From assembly GCF_000502835.1 (NCBI RefSeq), contig NZ_AYVL01000001.1:110165-147743 (forward strand): DNA of 37,579 bases, written 5' to 3'. Position numbers and translations under genes: made by a program. The first letter of the stretch is position 1; each line of letters opens with the position of its first letter. Source of the stretch: Mesorhizobium sp. LSJC280B00 (GTDB lineage: Bacteria > Pseudomonadota > Alphaproteobacteria > Rhizobiales > Rhizobiaceae). Below, in pieces: positions 1 to 8,869 of the stretch. Under the pieces are notes generated by a model that saw only the letters and a list, made by a program, of their open reading frames with translations, searched no databases and was not told the DNA's origin.

Positions 1-45
1 CCCTCTGTCGCCTTCGGCGACATCTCCCCCTCGAGGGGGGAGATT
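1..45. repeat. Palindromic repeat read in frame in glyS (copy 1)
   Basis: Two small inverted repeats: GTCGCC/GGCGAC and CTCCCCCTCGAGGGGGGAG. It is the same family as the element at 709-835 and the short copy at 12552-12583. It is translated as [15 protein letters not shown] inside GlyS. The other half may lie to the left of the window. Confidence 0.75.
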
Positions 46-1263
46 ATCGCGCTCGCGCGCCGCGCCGCCGTCCTCGCCAAGGCCGACCTCACCACCGAGG
101 TGGTCGGCGAGTTCCCGGAACTGCAAGGCGCCATGGGCCGCAAATACGCGCTGCTGCAGGGCGAGCACCCCTCCGTCGCCGCCGCGATCGAGGAGCACTA
201 CAAGCCGCAGGGCCCGTCCGATCGCGTGCCGACCGATCCGGTTTCGGTGGCCGTGGCGCTTGCCGACAAGCTCGACACGCTGGTCGGGTTCTGGGCTATT
301 GATGAAAAGCCGACCGGATCGAAGGATCCCTATGCGCTCAGAAGAGCGGCGCTGGGGGTGGTCAGGATGTTGGTCGAGAACGGGGTTCGATTGCGCCTTG
401 AGCAGGATTGGCACAAAGCATGGCTTCGAGTTTTCTGGCAGATCGTTGATCAGAAGTACCGGCCAATATTTGAGAAATTTATGGAACTCGGTCGCATGCT
501 TCCGATGTCCTCCGCAGGAGATTGGAAGTTTGATCAGGTCGCAGCCATCTTAGCTGAAGACAAGGCATTCCTGATAGAATGGGCGAACAGATTTAATGCT
601 GCAGAAGCCGACCTCCTGTCCTTTTTCCACGATCGCCTCAAAGTCTATCTCCGCGATCAGGGTGCGCGGCACGACCTGATTGACGCGGTGCTGGCGGCCG
701 GTTCGCGCCCAATCTCCCCCCTTGTGGGGGAGATGTCGGCGCAGCCGACAGAGGGGGGCGCTGTCCCGCCGGCCTCTCATTCTGTCGCGCCCCCCTCTGC
801 CCTGCCGGGCATCTCCCCCTCAAGGGGGGAGATTGGCCAGAACGACGATCTCCTGCAGATCGTCCGCCGCGTCGAAGCACTCGGCTCCTTCCTTGACACC
901 GAGGACGGCAAGAACCTGCTTGCCGGCACCAAGCGCGCGGCCAACATCGTGGCTGCCGAGGAGAAGAAGGCGACGGCGATCGCAAGCAGCGTTGAGCCGG
1001 CTCTGTTCCGGGAGGACGCCGAAAAAACCTTGTTTGCGGCGGTCAATCAGGCCGAGAGGCAAGCCGGCGAAGCAATTCAAAACGAAGACTTTTCCGCCGC
1101 CATGCTGGCGCTTAGCGTGTTGCGCGAGCCGGTTGATTCATTCTTTGACAAAGTCCTCGTAAACGATGAGGACCAGGCGGTGCGCGCCAATCGCCTGGCA
1201 TTGCTCGCCCGCATCCGCGCGGCGACCGACCGGGTCGCGGATTTCTCCAAGATAGCCGGCTGA
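1..1263 (+). CDS. glyS: Glycine--tRNA ligase beta subunit, 3' part
   Basis: Charges tRNA-Gly together with the alpha subunit GlyQ in the cytoplasm (alpha2beta2 class II enzyme). The frame is open from base 1, so the 5' end lies outside the window. Recognisable stretches are [56 protein letters not shown], and the C-terminal anticodon-binding part with [11 protein letters not shown]. Three oddities: bases 1-45 and 709-835 are palindromic repeats read through in frame, and bases about 370-600 are much lower in GC than the flanks and encode a longer, divergent linker before DLLSFF. The frame survives all three, so the gene is probably functional. The facing gene on the minus strand ends 35 bases downstream. 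Confidence 0.95.
   Translation, partial: PSVAFGDISPSRGEIIALARRAAVLAKADLTTEVVGEFPELQGAMGRKYALLQGEHPSVAAAIEEHYKPQGPSDRVPTDPVSVAVALADKLDTLVGFWAIDEKPTGSKDPYALRRAALGVVRMLVENGVRLRLEQDWHKAWLRVFWQIVDQKYRPIFEKFMELGRMLPMSSAGDWKFDQVAAILAEDKAFLIEWANRFNAAEADLLSFFHDRLKVYLRDQGARHDLIDAVLAAGSRPISPLVGEMSAQPTEGGAVPPASHSVAPPSALPGISPSRGEIGQNDDLLQIVRRVEALGSFLDTEDGKNLLAGTKRAANIVAAEEKKATAIASSVEPALFREDAEKTLFAAVNQAERQAGEAIQNEDFSAAMLALSVLREPVDSFFDKVLVNDEDQAVRANRLALLARIRAATDRVADFSKIAG
709..835. repeat. Long inverted palindromic repeat inserted in frame in glyS (copy 2)
   Basis: Bounded by perfect inverted ends, CCAATCTCCCC at 709 and GGGGAGATTGG ending at 835. The arms (about 709-757 and 789-835) pair with each other, and each arm also holds small internal palindromes. 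The element adds about 42 residues rich in Pro, Gly and Ser to GlyS, between [11 protein letters not shown] and [16 protein letters not shown], without a stop or frame change. Confidence 0.85.
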
Positions 1264-1298
1264 CATTCGCGAAGAAATCTTCGCTTATGCTTCAGGCG

Positions 1299-1742
1299 CT
1301 ATTTGGGCTGGTCGGGAGCTGCTAGCGGCGCAGGCTGCGGCGCTGCCGGCTCAGGGGGGTTGCTGGCGACCTTTGGGTCGGCTTTGCCGTCGGCGGCGGG
1401 CGCGGCAGCGGTGGCCGGCGCGGCTTTGGGCGCGGGCGTAGCAAAGGCATCGCCGACGATACCGCCGCGAATGATCATCGGGCTTCCGGCGAAGCCATGA
1501 CTCGGCTGGCTCGGGATTGCCGCGACCTTTTCCTCGGTGACGTTTTCATTGACGTTGGGCAACTTCTCGCCGAGCGCGACGATCGACGGTGTTTTCGTCC
1601 GCTCGAGCGAGCCTGGACTGGCCACCGTACCGACCACCGAAGGCGTCGCCGTCGTTTGCCCGAGAAAAACCAGCGACGAGGCCTGTGCCGTGCCGGCCAT
1701 AAACGCCAAACCAAGCGCTCCAAGGATACGCATCGAAAGCAT
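1299..1742 (-). CDS. Small secreted Pro/Ala-rich protein of unknown function
   Basis: A 147-residue protein that I do not recognise. It begins with a clear signal peptide (MLSMRILGALGLAFMAGTAQA, cleavage expected after AQA), so it is probably periplasmic. The middle (EKLPNVNENVTEEKVAAIPS) is hydrophilic, then comes GSPMIIRGGIVGDAFA. The last 50 residues are low-complexity Ala/Pro with a few charged residues, probably disordered. The start at 1742 is preferred because AAGGGG lies about 8 bases upstream; a second in-frame ATG at 1733 lacks such a site. It converges on glyS. No catalytic motif is seen. Confidence 0.7.
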   Translation of the reverse strand: MLSMRILGALGLAFMAGTAQASSLVFLGQTTATPSVVGTVASPGSLERTKTPSIVALGEKLPNVNENVTEEKVAAIPSQPSHGFAGSPMIIRGGIVGDAFATPAPKAAPATAAAPAADGKADPKVASNPPEPAAPQPAPLAAPDQPK

Positions 1743-1901
1743 GATAATTCCCCTTGCCCAACAAGACGGCACCCTAGCCGAGGGCAGTTGATGCCGGCTT
1801 GCGGGGAAACATAGCATTTTAGCGATTTGCGATTCGCCAATGCCTGGGCTTGCTCGCCCGGCGTCAGCGTATTAGGCACCCGCATCCGTGAGGTGACGAC
1901 A

Positions 1902-2882
1902 GTGGCTGAAATTCGTGCCGTCGGCGAGGCGATGGAAAGGGCGTTGGCGCTGCTCGAGAGCGGCGATGTCGTCGCCATCCCGACCGAGACCGTTTATGGG
2001 CTGGCCGGCGACGCGACCAATGGCGTTGCCGTGGCTCGTATCTTCGAAGCCAAGGGCCGCCCTCGCTTCAACCCGCTGATCGCCCATATAGCCGATCCGG
2101 CGATGGCCGAGCGCATCGCGCTGTTCGACCCGCTGTCGGAAAGATTGGCGCAGGCATTCTGGCCGGGGCCGCTGACGTTGGTGCTGCCGCAACGGCCCGG
2201 CAACGGCATTCATCCGCTGGTCACCGCCGGCCTGGAAACGATCGCGCTGCGCATGCCGAAAGGCTTTGGCGGCGAGCTGATCGCCAGGTTCGGCCGTGCG
2301 CTGGCGGCGCCCAGCGCCAATTCCTCGGGCAGGATCAGCGCCACGACGGCCGAGGCCGTGGCCGCCGATCTCGGTCCCCGGATCAAGCTTGTGGTCGACG
2401 GCGGCGCGACGCCGGTCGGGCTGGAATCGACCATTGTCAAAGTCGAAGCTGGAAAGCTGCGGCTGCTGCGGCCGGGCGGCATTGCCGCCGAAGAGATCGA
2501 AGCAGTGGCCGGGACAAAGTTGCTGCGCGGCGCTTCGGGCATCGAGGCGCCCGGCATGCTCGCCTCGCACTATGCGCCGGGTGCGGCGGTGCGGCTCAAT
2601 GCTGCGGAGGTCGCACCGGGCGAAGCCTTGCTGGCCTTCGGCCGCCGCCGTGCCGAAGGCTGGCGCGATGCAGCCGCCCTGCGCAACTTGTCGGAGACCG
2701 GCGACCTGCGCGAGGCGGCAAGCAATCTCTTCGCCCATCTGCAGGATCTCGATGGCAGCGGCGCCAAAACCATCGCCGTCGAGCCGATCCCGTTCGAAGG
2801 GCTGGGCGAGGCGATCAACGACCGGCTTTCGCGCGCCGCCGCCCCGCGTGACAAGATCGCCCCGCGTGACAAGATGGATTGA
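1902..2882 (+). CDS. sua5: L-threonylcarbamoyladenylate synthase, Sua5 long form
   Basis: Makes threonylcarbamoyl-AMP from threonine, bicarbonate and ATP, the first step of the t6A37 modification of ANN-decoding tRNAs. About 326 residues: an N-terminal YrdC-like domain with IPTETVYGLAGDA (about 26-38), KGRPRFNPLIAHI, PGPLTLVLP and APSANSSGRIS, the VGLESTIV segment, then the C-terminal Sua5 domain joined by the LRPGGI and APGMLASHYAPG linker. The GTG at 1902 is chosen because GAGGTGA sits about 6 bases upstream; an earlier start would add residues that do not resemble the family. The C-terminus carries a duplicated six-residue unit (APRDKI/APRDKM) from an 18-bp tandem repeat. Confidence 0.93.
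   Translation: MAEIRAVGEAMERALALLESGDVVAIPTETVYGLAGDATNGVAVARIFEAKGRPRFNPLIAHIADPAMAERIALFDPLSERLAQAFWPGPLTLVLPQRPGNGIHPLVTAGLETIALRMPKGFGGELIARFGRALAAPSANSSGRISATTAEAVAADLGPRIKLVVDGGATPVGLESTIVKVEAGKLRLLRPGGIAAEEIEAVAGTKLLRGASGIEAPGMLASHYAPGAAVRLNAAEVAPGEALLAFGRRRAEGWRDAAALRNLSETGDLREAASNLFAHLQDLDGSGAKTIAVEPIPFEGLGEAINDRLSRAAAPRDKIAPRDKMD
2841..2876 (+). repeat. 18-bp tandem duplication at the 3' end of sua5
   Basis: Two copies (2841-2858, 2859-2876) of GCCCCGCGTGACAAGAT plus C or G, in frame, adding six residues to the Sua5 tail. Confidence 0.85.
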
Positions 2883-2900
2883 GCACCATAGTTTCGACCC

Positions 2901-4331
2901 ATGAACGACATTTCCCCCGATCTCGACCCCGCCGTCCTCGCGCGCTTTGCGGCAATCGTCGGCGACAAATATGCGCTGCGCGACCAGCAGGACATCGCGC
3001 CTTACCTCACCGAGCGGCGCGGACTTTGGCACGGCAGGACGGCTTTGGTGCTGAGGCCGGGAAACGTCGAGGAGGTCAGCAGCATCATGCGGCTGGCGAC
3101 CGAAACCGGCACGCCCATCGTGCCGCAAAGCGGCAACACCGGGCTGGTCGGCGCCCAGGTGCCGGACGCATCCGGCCGCGAGATCGTGCTGTCGCTGTCG
3201 CGGCTGAACCGCATCCGCGAAATCGATACGCTGTCCAACACGGTCACGGTCGAAACCGGCGTCATCCTGCAGACGCTGCAGGAAGCGGCCGATGCCGCCG
3301 ACCGGCTGTTTCCGCTGTCGCTTGCCGCGCAAGGCTCCTGCCAGATCGGCGGCAATCTCTCGTCCAACGCCGGCGGCACCGGCGTGCTTGCCTACGGCAA
3401 TGCGCGCGAGCTCTGCCTCGGCGTCGAAGTGGTGCTGCCGACCGGTGAAGTGTTCGACGATCTGCGCAAGCTGAAAAAGGACAATACCGGCTACGATTTG
3501 AAGAACCTGTTCGTCGGCGCCGAGGGTACGCTCGGCATCATCACCGCCGCCGTGCTCAAGCTGTTCCCCAAGCCCAAGGGGCGCGAGGTGGCGTTTGCCG
3601 GCCTGTCATCGCCGGAGGCGGCACTGTCGCTGTTCAGCCTCGCGATGGACCGTGCAGGGGCAGCGCTCACCGCCTTCGAGCTGATTGGCCAGAGGCCCTA
3701 CGACTTCACGCTTGCCCACGCGCAAGGCGTGGTGCGGCCGCTGGCCGGCGATTGGCCGTGGTATGTGCTGATGCAGATCTCGTCGGGCCGTTCGGCCGAG
3801 GATGCCAGGGCCCTGATCGAGGAGGTGCTGGAGGCAGGCCTCGAGCAAGGGATCGTCGGCGATGCGGTGATCGCGGCAAGCATGGCCCAGGGCGATGCGT
3901 TCTGGAATTTCCGCGAGGTGCTGCCCGAGGCGCAGAAGCCGGAAGGTGCCTCGATCAAGCACGACATCTCGGTGCCGGTGGCGTCAATCCCGCCCTTCAT
4001 TGAAAAGGCTGCCGGCGCCGTGCAATCGGTCAGTCCCGGCGCGCGCGTCGTCTGCTTCGGCCACATGGGCGACGGCAATCTGCACTATAACATCTCCCGG
4101 CCGGTCGACGGCGATGACGAGGCGTTTCTCGGCCTTTACCACGTCATGAACAAGGCCGTGCACGACGTCGTGCGCGCGTTTCATGGCTCGATCTCGGCCG
4201 AGCACGGCATCGGCCAGTTGAAGCGGGACGAATTGATCGCGACGGCGCCGCCGATGGCGATCGAGCTGATGCGCAGGGTGAAGGCCGCGTTCGACCCGGC
4301 CGGCATCATGAATCCGGGTAAGGTTATCTGA
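2901..4331 (+). CDS. FAD-binding oxidoreductase, D-2-hydroxyglutarate dehydrogenase/GlcD type
   Basis: A flavoprotein of the VAO/PCMH family that oxidises a D-2-hydroxyacid (D-lactate, glycolate or D-2-hydroxyglutarate); the exact substrate cannot be read from sequence. 476 residues. The FAD-binding domain has PQSGNTGLVG (75-84), QIGGNLSSNAGGTGVLAYGN, the LKKDNTGYDLKNLFVGAEGT region and LGIITAAVLKLFP. The C-terminal FAD-oxidase domain has FGHMGDGNLHYN, whose histidines fit the metal/substrate site of this family, SAEHGIG, and the terminal FDPAGIMNPGKVI. It starts 18 bases after sua5, so the two are probably cotranscribed. No iron-sulfur subunit is adjacent, which argues against a GlcDEF complex and for the single-subunit D2HGDH-like branch. 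Confidence 0.92.
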   Translation: MNDISPDLDPAVLARFAAIVGDKYALRDQQDIAPYLTERRGLWHGRTALVLRPGNVEEVSSIMRLATETGTPIVPQSGNTGLVGAQVPDASGREIVLSLSRLNRIREIDTLSNTVTVETGVILQTLQEAADAADRLFPLSLAAQGSCQIGGNLSSNAGGTGVLAYGNARELCLGVEVVLPTGEVFDDLRKLKKDNTGYDLKNLFVGAEGTLGIITAAVLKLFPKPKGREVAFAGLSSPEAALSLFSLAMDRAGAALTAFELIGQRPYDFTLAHAQGVVRPLAGDWPWYVLMQISSGRSAEDARALIEEVLEAGLEQGIVGDAVIAASMAQGDAFWNFREVLPEAQKPEGASIKHDISVPVASIPPFIEKAAGAVQSVSPGARVVCFGHMGDGNLHYNISRPVDGDDEAFLGLYHVMNKAVHDVVRAFHGSISAEHGIGQLKRDELIATAPPMAIELMRRVKAAFDPAGIMNPGKVI

Positions 4332-4516
4332 TCCTTTCGCCGGCCTGCGCCGGTTCGCATTCCGATAACCATCCGCCTCGGATCAGCAAAATTTAACCGA
4401 CTTTCTTAAGCGCGAGGATAAGAAGCTCGCGCTAATGTTTCTCCACAACGAGGCTGGGAAAACCGGCCCGGAGAACCGGAAACACCGGCTCTCAGGAGAA
4501 ACAGGAAAGGCACGAT

Positions 4517-5083
4517 ATGAACACTGGACTGAAGCCAGTCTGGGCCGGGCGCAATATGCGCCTCGACCCATTCCGCCTGCCGCAGGTGGTGAGCTACGCC
4601 ACGCGCGACGACTATGGCGACGTCACCTTCACCATCGACCAGCGCGGCGCGGTTATCCGCCGCACGCTGGAGATGAGCGGCGTGCCGGCGATCATCGCTC
4701 TGCCCGCCAACGCGTTTCGCGGCGTCGCCGCCCGCGCCATGGAGGATCCGGATGGCAATGTCACAGTGACGCTTGAGCTTCTGCACAATGACCCGATGCT
4801 GTCGGTGCCGCTGCTGGTCGCCGACGATCTCGACGACGTCGCCGCCGACTGGCGCGCCTGGGCCGACGCCTACCGCCTGCCGATGCTGCTGATCGAGGCC
4901 GACGGCATTGCCCGCACGCTGGAAGAATCGCTCGGCGCTGCCATCAAGGCGCTGCCGGCGCAGGACCGCCGCAAAGGCCGCGTCTCGACCATGCGCCGCC
5001 CGCGCTTCCTCGCCCGCCGCCGCGCCGGCGATCTCGGCCTCAGGCTGGTCATCGGCGGCGAGGAGCTCATTTCGCGGGAATAG
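4517..5083 (+). CDS. DUF6101 family protein
   Basis: A 188-residue protein without a signal peptide or membrane segment, matching what I recall as the DUF6101 family of Rhizobiales. The opening (MNTGLKPVWAGRNMRLDPFRLPQ) precedes an alternating beta-rich region (YGDVTFTIDQRGAVIRRTLEMSG). The C-terminus is very basic (RRKGRVSTMRRPRFLARRRAGD). The start is supported by AGGAAAGG about 8 bases upstream. It stands alone: 185 bases after the dehydrogenase and followed by a long inverted repeat. No enzymatic motif is seen and the function is unknown. Confidence 0.8.
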   Translation: MNTGLKPVWAGRNMRLDPFRLPQVVSYATRDDYGDVTFTIDQRGAVIRRTLEMSGVPAIIALPANAFRGVAARAMEDPDGNVTVTLELLHNDPMLSVPLLVADDLDDVAADWRAWADAYRLPMLLIEADGIARTLEESLGAAIKALPAQDRRKGRVSTMRRPRFLARRRAGDLGLRLVIGGEELISRE

Positions 5084-5116
5084 CATGGGCTTGGCGGGCT
5101 TGCGCCGCCCTTCTTT

Positions 5117-5266
5117 CCTTCTCCCCTTGTGGGAGAAGGTGGCCGAGCGAAGCTCGGTCGGATGAGGGGTGTTCCAGGAACACCAACGTCTCGTTTCTTC
5201 CAACACCCCTCAACCGTCTTGGCGCTACGCGCCAATCCACCTTCTCCCACAGGGGGAAAAGGGAAA
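5117..5266. repeat. Long inverted repeat between convergent genes
   Basis: The arms pair CTTCTCCCCTTGTGGGAGAAGG (5119 onward) with CCACCTTCTCCCACAGGGGG (5237 onward); internal stems include GGTGTTCC/GGAACACC and TTGGCGC/GCGCCAA. It is a common kind of rhizobial intergenic repeat. It fills the gap between the DUF6101 gene (ends 5083) and ubiA (ends 5273) and could stop transcription from both sides. Confidence 0.8.
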
Positions 5267-5272
5267 AGGCTC

Positions 5273-6256
5273 CTAAACCAGCGGCTTCAGCGCCACCCAA
5301 GCCGCGCCGCCGATCAGGCCGAGGAAGATCAGCCAGCCGACCTGGTTGTTCGATCTGAACAGCCTCAGGCACTGGTCCGGATCGTCGATGTCGAGCACGG
5401 CGATCTGCCGTGCCATATGCGCGCCGGCGGCGATCAGCCCGGCGAGTGCAGGCACCGGTGCCTGTGCCGAGGCGAAAGCAATGGCGAAGCAGACCAGCGC
5501 TCCGCCATAAAGTCCGGCCAGCCAGGCTTTGGTGTTGTCGCCGAACAGGCGCGCCGTCGAGCGCACACCGACGATGGCGTCGTCTTCCTTGTCCTGATGC
5601 GCATAGATCGTGTCGTAGCCGATCACCCACAGGATCGAGCCGATATAGAGCATGATTGCCGGCCCATCGAGATCGCCGAACTCGACCGCCCATCCCATCA
5701 GCGCTCCCCAGGAAAAGGCAAGGCCGAGAACGAGTTGCGGCCAATTGGTGTACCGCTTCATGAATGGGTAGACGGCGACGATGCCCAGCGAGCCGATGCC
5801 GAGCGAGATGGCGAAGCTGTTGAACTGCAAAAGCACGGCAAGGCCGCCCAGTGCCTGCACGACAACAAACATCCAGGCCTGCCGGCGCGTGACCTTGCCG
5901 GCCGGCAGCGGCCGCGAGCGCGTGCGTTCCACCTGGTTGTCGATGTCCTCGTCGACCAAATCATTGTAGGTGCAGCCGGCACCGCGCATGGCGAACGCGC
6001 CAAGAAAAAACAGCAGCAGGTACCACGGTGACGGCAGCAGCGAGAGCAGCGGATCCGCCGGACGCGGATAGGCGCTCGCGGCAAGGGCAGCCGACCACCA
6101 GCATGGCCACAGCAGCAATTGCCAGCCGATCGGCCGGTCCCACCGGGCAAGCTGCGCATAGGGCCACAACCCCCGCGGCAGCACGCGATAGACCCAGTGG
6201 CCGCTCGGCGCATCGGCGACGCGGCCCTGGGCCGCTTTCGACTGGACGGTTTCCAT
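5273..6256 (-). CDS. ubiA: 4-hydroxybenzoate octaprenyltransferase
   Basis: Integral inner-membrane prenyltransferase that joins a polyprenyl diphosphate to 4-hydroxybenzoate in ubiquinone synthesis. 327 residues. Both aspartate motifs that bind the Mg-diphosphate are present: NDLVDEDID (98-106) and YDTIYAHQDKEDD (214-226). Multiple hydrophobic helices include LLLWPCWWSAALAA and YLLLFFLGAFAM. The start METVQ at 6256 is chosen from the family's usual length; a good ribosome site is not obvious, and the frame is open further upstream with unrelated sequence. Divergent from purD, with 156 bases between the starts. Confidence 0.93.
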   Translation of the reverse strand: METVQSKAAQGRVADAPSGHWVYRVLPRGLWPYAQLARWDRPIGWQLLLWPCWWSAALAASAYPRPADPLLSLLPSPWYLLLFFLGAFAMRGAGCTYNDLVDEDIDNQVERTRSRPLPAGKVTRRQAWMFVVVQALGGLAVLLQFNSFAISLGIGSLGIVAVYPFMKRYTNWPQLVLGLAFSWGALMGWAVEFGDLDGPAIMLYIGSILWVIGYDTIYAHQDKEDDAIVGVRSTARLFGDNTKAWLAGLYGGALVCFAIAFASAQAPVPALAGLIAAGAHMARQIAVLDIDDPDQCLRLFRSNNQVGWLIFLGLIGGAAWVALKPLV

Positions 6257-6412
6257 TTTGCTGGAGTGGCAGCAGAGGCGAATGCCGTCAAGCGTCAAGC
6301 AGCCCCCGCACGCTCGCCACGCGCAATCGGCGCTTCGGCAGCCAAATGTCTTGACCCGTCGCGCGCGGCGCAATAGCGCAGTCCTGGTCTTGGAATGACG
6401 AGGAATCTGGGC

Positions 6413-7690
6413 ATGCGTGTTTTGCTGATCGGCTCCGGCGGACGAGAACATGCGCTTGCCTGGAAGATCGCGGCGTCGCCGCTGCTGACCAAACTCTACG
6501 CGGCGCCCGGCAATCCGGGCATCGGCCGCGAAGCCGAGCTGGTGAGGCTCGATACTGCCGATCACACGGCGGTGGCCCGGTTTTGCCGCGAGAATGAAAT
6601 AGGCCTCGTCGTGGTCGGACCGGAAGGGCCGCTGGTCGCCGGCATAGCCGACGACCTGCGCGCCGAGGGCATCCGCGTCTTCGGTCCGTCAAAGGCAGCG
6701 GCACGGCTGGAAGGCTCGAAAGGTTTCACCAAAGACCTCTGCGCCAGATACGGCATCCCGACCGCCGCCTATGGCCGCTTCGGCGATCTGGCTTCGGCCA
6801 GGGCCCATGTCGAGAAGACGGGTGCGCCGATCGTCATCAAGGCCGACGGCCTCGCTGCCGGCAAGGGCGTCACCGTCGCCATGACGCTTGACCAGGCGCT
6901 GGCCGCGCTCGAGGCCTGTTTTGACGGCTCCTTCGGCCAGGCCGGGGCGGAAGTGGTGGTAGAGGAGTTTCTCGTCGGTGAGGAAGCAAGTTTCTTCTGC
7001 CTTTGCGACGGCACCACCGCGCTGCCCTTCGGCACCGCGCAGGATCACAAGCGCGTCGGCGAGGGCGACACCGGCCCGAACACCGGCGGCATGGGCGCCT
7101 ATTCGCCGGCCCCGGTGATGACGCCGGAGATGATCGACCGCACCATGCGCGAGATCGTCGAGCCGACCATGCGCGGCATGGCTGAAACAGGCGCGCCGTT
7201 TTCCGGCGTGCTGTTCGCCGGGCTGATGATCACTGACATGGGGCCGAAGCTGATCGAATACAACACCCGTTTCGGCGACCCGGAATGCCAGGTGCTGATG
7301 ATGCGGCTGAAGGACGATCTGCTCGTCCTGCTCAACGCAGCCGCGGACGGCCAGCTGGCGCATACTTCGGTGCGCTGGCGCGACGAGGCGGCGCTCACCG
7401 TGGTGATGGCGGCCAGGGGTTATCCCGGCACGCCGGAAAAGGGCTCGGTCATTCGCGGTGTCGAGGCGGCGGCAGGCGATGGCGTCGAGATCTTTCACGC
7501 CGGCACCGCCATCAACGGCGGCGCACTCGTCGCCAATGGCGGCCGCGTGCTCAACGTCACGGCGACCGGCAGCACCGTCGGCGAGGCGCAGAAGAAGGCC
7601 TACGCCGCGCTCGACCGGATCGACTGGCCGCAAGGCTTTTGCCGCCGCGACATTGGCTGGCTGGCGGTGGCGCGCGAGCAGGCGAACTGA
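6413..7690 (+). CDS. purD: Phosphoribosylamine--glycine ligase (GAR synthetase)
   Basis: Second step of purine synthesis: ATP-dependent joining of glycine to 5-phosphoribosylamine. 425 residues, normal for the family. Seen in order: the N-terminal [12 protein letters not shown] loop (about 7-18), [16 protein letters not shown], the ATP-grasp lysine in [52 protein letters not shown], metal ligands in [14 protein letters not shown], and the C-terminal AARGYPG segment. The ATG at 6413 is preferred over one at 6395 because GAGGAA lies 7 bases before it and the protein then starts [10 protein letters not shown] as expected. Its end is 21 bases from the end of the convergent lysozyme gene. Confidence 0.96.
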   Translation: MRVLLIGSGGREHALAWKIAASPLLTKLYAAPGNPGIGREAELVRLDTADHTAVARFCRENEIGLVVVGPEGPLVAGIADDLRAEGIRVFGPSKAAARLEGSKGFTKDLCARYGIPTAAYGRFGDLASARAHVEKTGAPIVIKADGLAAGKGVTVAMTLDQALAALEACFDGSFGQAGAEVVVEEFLVGEEASFFCLCDGTTALPFGTAQDHKRVGEGDTGPNTGGMGAYSPAPVMTPEMIDRTMREIVEPTMRGMAETGAPFSGVLFAGLMITDMGPKLIEYNTRFGDPECQVLMMRLKDDLLVLLNAAADGQLAHTSVRWRDEAALTVVMAARGYPGTPEKGSVIRGVEAAAGDGVEIFHAGTAINGGALVANGGRVLNVTATGSTVGEAQKKAYAALDRIDWPQGFCRRDIGWLAVAREQAN

Positions 7691-7711
7691 TGCTTCGGGC
7701 GGCCTTCGGCC

Positions 7712-8869
7712 TCAGCGCAAGCCGTGGTCGAATTCGGTCGAGACGCTGCTGACCGCATCGGCGGTGGAGACAAATCCTGGCACCGATGCCGCACGCTTTT
7801 CGTTTCGCGTCCAGGCGACATATTCGGCAATCCCGCGCGGAAGGCCCGGCGCCGCTTTCGCCGCAGGCATTTGAAAGCCGCTGCTGAACCTGGCCAGGCG
7901 CGCCCTGAATACCGCGACCATCTCCTCGAAGCTTGCTGGCGTCACGCTGGCGTAAGTGATGGTGCCGCCGGCGAGCCCCGCCTCGCGTGAGAGCGGCACC
8001 GGTATCGAGGTGAGATAATCCGGCTGCACGTCGATCAGGCCGCCGAACGGCCACTGCGCGCGCAATTCCGTGGCGTTCATCGGCGCGACGCTGACGTCGA
8101 TATCGTTGGGTGTGCCCGCGACCCTGTAAGGGCAGCGGAACCGGCCGCAGTTTGCTCGCGCCGAAAACTGCCAGAGCGCATAACCCTGCCAGTTGCCCAT
8201 CGGAAAATGCACGCCGATGTCTGGCTTGTAGCGCGCATACCACAGCGGCAGCCGCGACAGGAGCGGGTATTTATACTTGTTGTCGGCGATATGCCTGGCT
8301 GTCGTGCCGTTGGTGTAGAGCACTGGAAAGCGGCCAACCCGACGATGCACATGGCGCACGAATTCCTCGGCATCCTCGAGCGACATCCATTGGGTGGGAT
8401 CATCGTCCTCGATGTCGAGGGCAAGCAGGTCATCCGGCCGGGGTTTCACGAAATTGATGAAGTTATTGGCCTGTCCCACGGGGTTGCCGGGGCGGGCGAG
8501 ATGATAGGCGCCCCATTTCAGGCCCAGCGCCTTGGCCACCACCTTGCGCGTCTGGAACAGTTCCTGTGCCATCGCATGGCGCTTCCAAAGCGTCTTGCAC
8601 AGCCGCGTCTCGGTCTCGTCGCCGAAACAGAAATAGGGTGGCGGCATTCCGTCGGATGCCTTGTTGATGAAGCCGACAAGACGCTTGTCGGCGGCTAGCC
8701 GGGTCCAGTCGATGGAATTGTATTCGTAGGCGTCGACGACCAGCGCCCGGTCGGCATCCTTCCAAGGTTCGGAGAAATCCGAGGCCTTTGCCGGCGTCAG
8801 CGCCAGGGTCATCGCGGCCGCGACAAGGAGAAGCGCTGAGCGGACAAGGGGGCGCGCCGGCGTTTTCAA
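7712..8869 (-). CDS. Secreted glycoside hydrolase family 25 (lysozyme-like) protein
   Basis: Probably an exported muramidase that cuts the MurNAc-GlcNAc bond in peptidoglycan. 385 residues. A signal peptide (SALLLVAAAMTLALTPAKA, cleavage near residue 29) is followed by a GH25 barrel: VVDAYEYNSIDW (44-55), FINKASDG, WGAYHLARPG, the catalytic DxE in LLALDIEDDD (D152, E154), VLYTNG, and the closing YALWQFS and NDIDVSVAP strands. About 120 residues after the barrel have no recognised domain. The start is a TTG with AAGGA about 8 bases upstream; other starts are possible. Cell-wall remodelling is the likely role, since no phage genes are nearby. Confidence 0.85.
   Translation of the reverse strand: MKTPARPLVRSALLLVAAAMTLALTPAKASDFSEPWKDADRALVVDAYEYNSIDWTRLAADKRLVGFINKASDGMPPPYFCFGDETETRLCKTLWKRHAMAQELFQTRKVVAKALGLKWGAYHLARPGNPVGQANNFINFVKPRPDDLLALDIEDDDPTQWMSLEDAEEFVRHVHRRVGRFPVLYTNGTTARHIADNKYKYPLLSRLPLWYARYKPDIGVHFPMGNWQGYALWQFSARANCGRFRCPYRVAGTPNDIDVSVAPMNATELRAQWPFGGLIDVQPDYLTSIPVPLSREAGLAGGTITYASVTPASFEEMVAVFRARLARFSSGFQMPAAKAAPGLPRGIAEYVAWTRNEKRAASVPGFVSTADAVSSVSTEFDHGLR

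Noticed and set aside
709..835. CRISPR array or terminator inside glyS
   Set aside because: The structure is one pair of inverted arms, not spaced direct repeats, and the reading frame continues through it.
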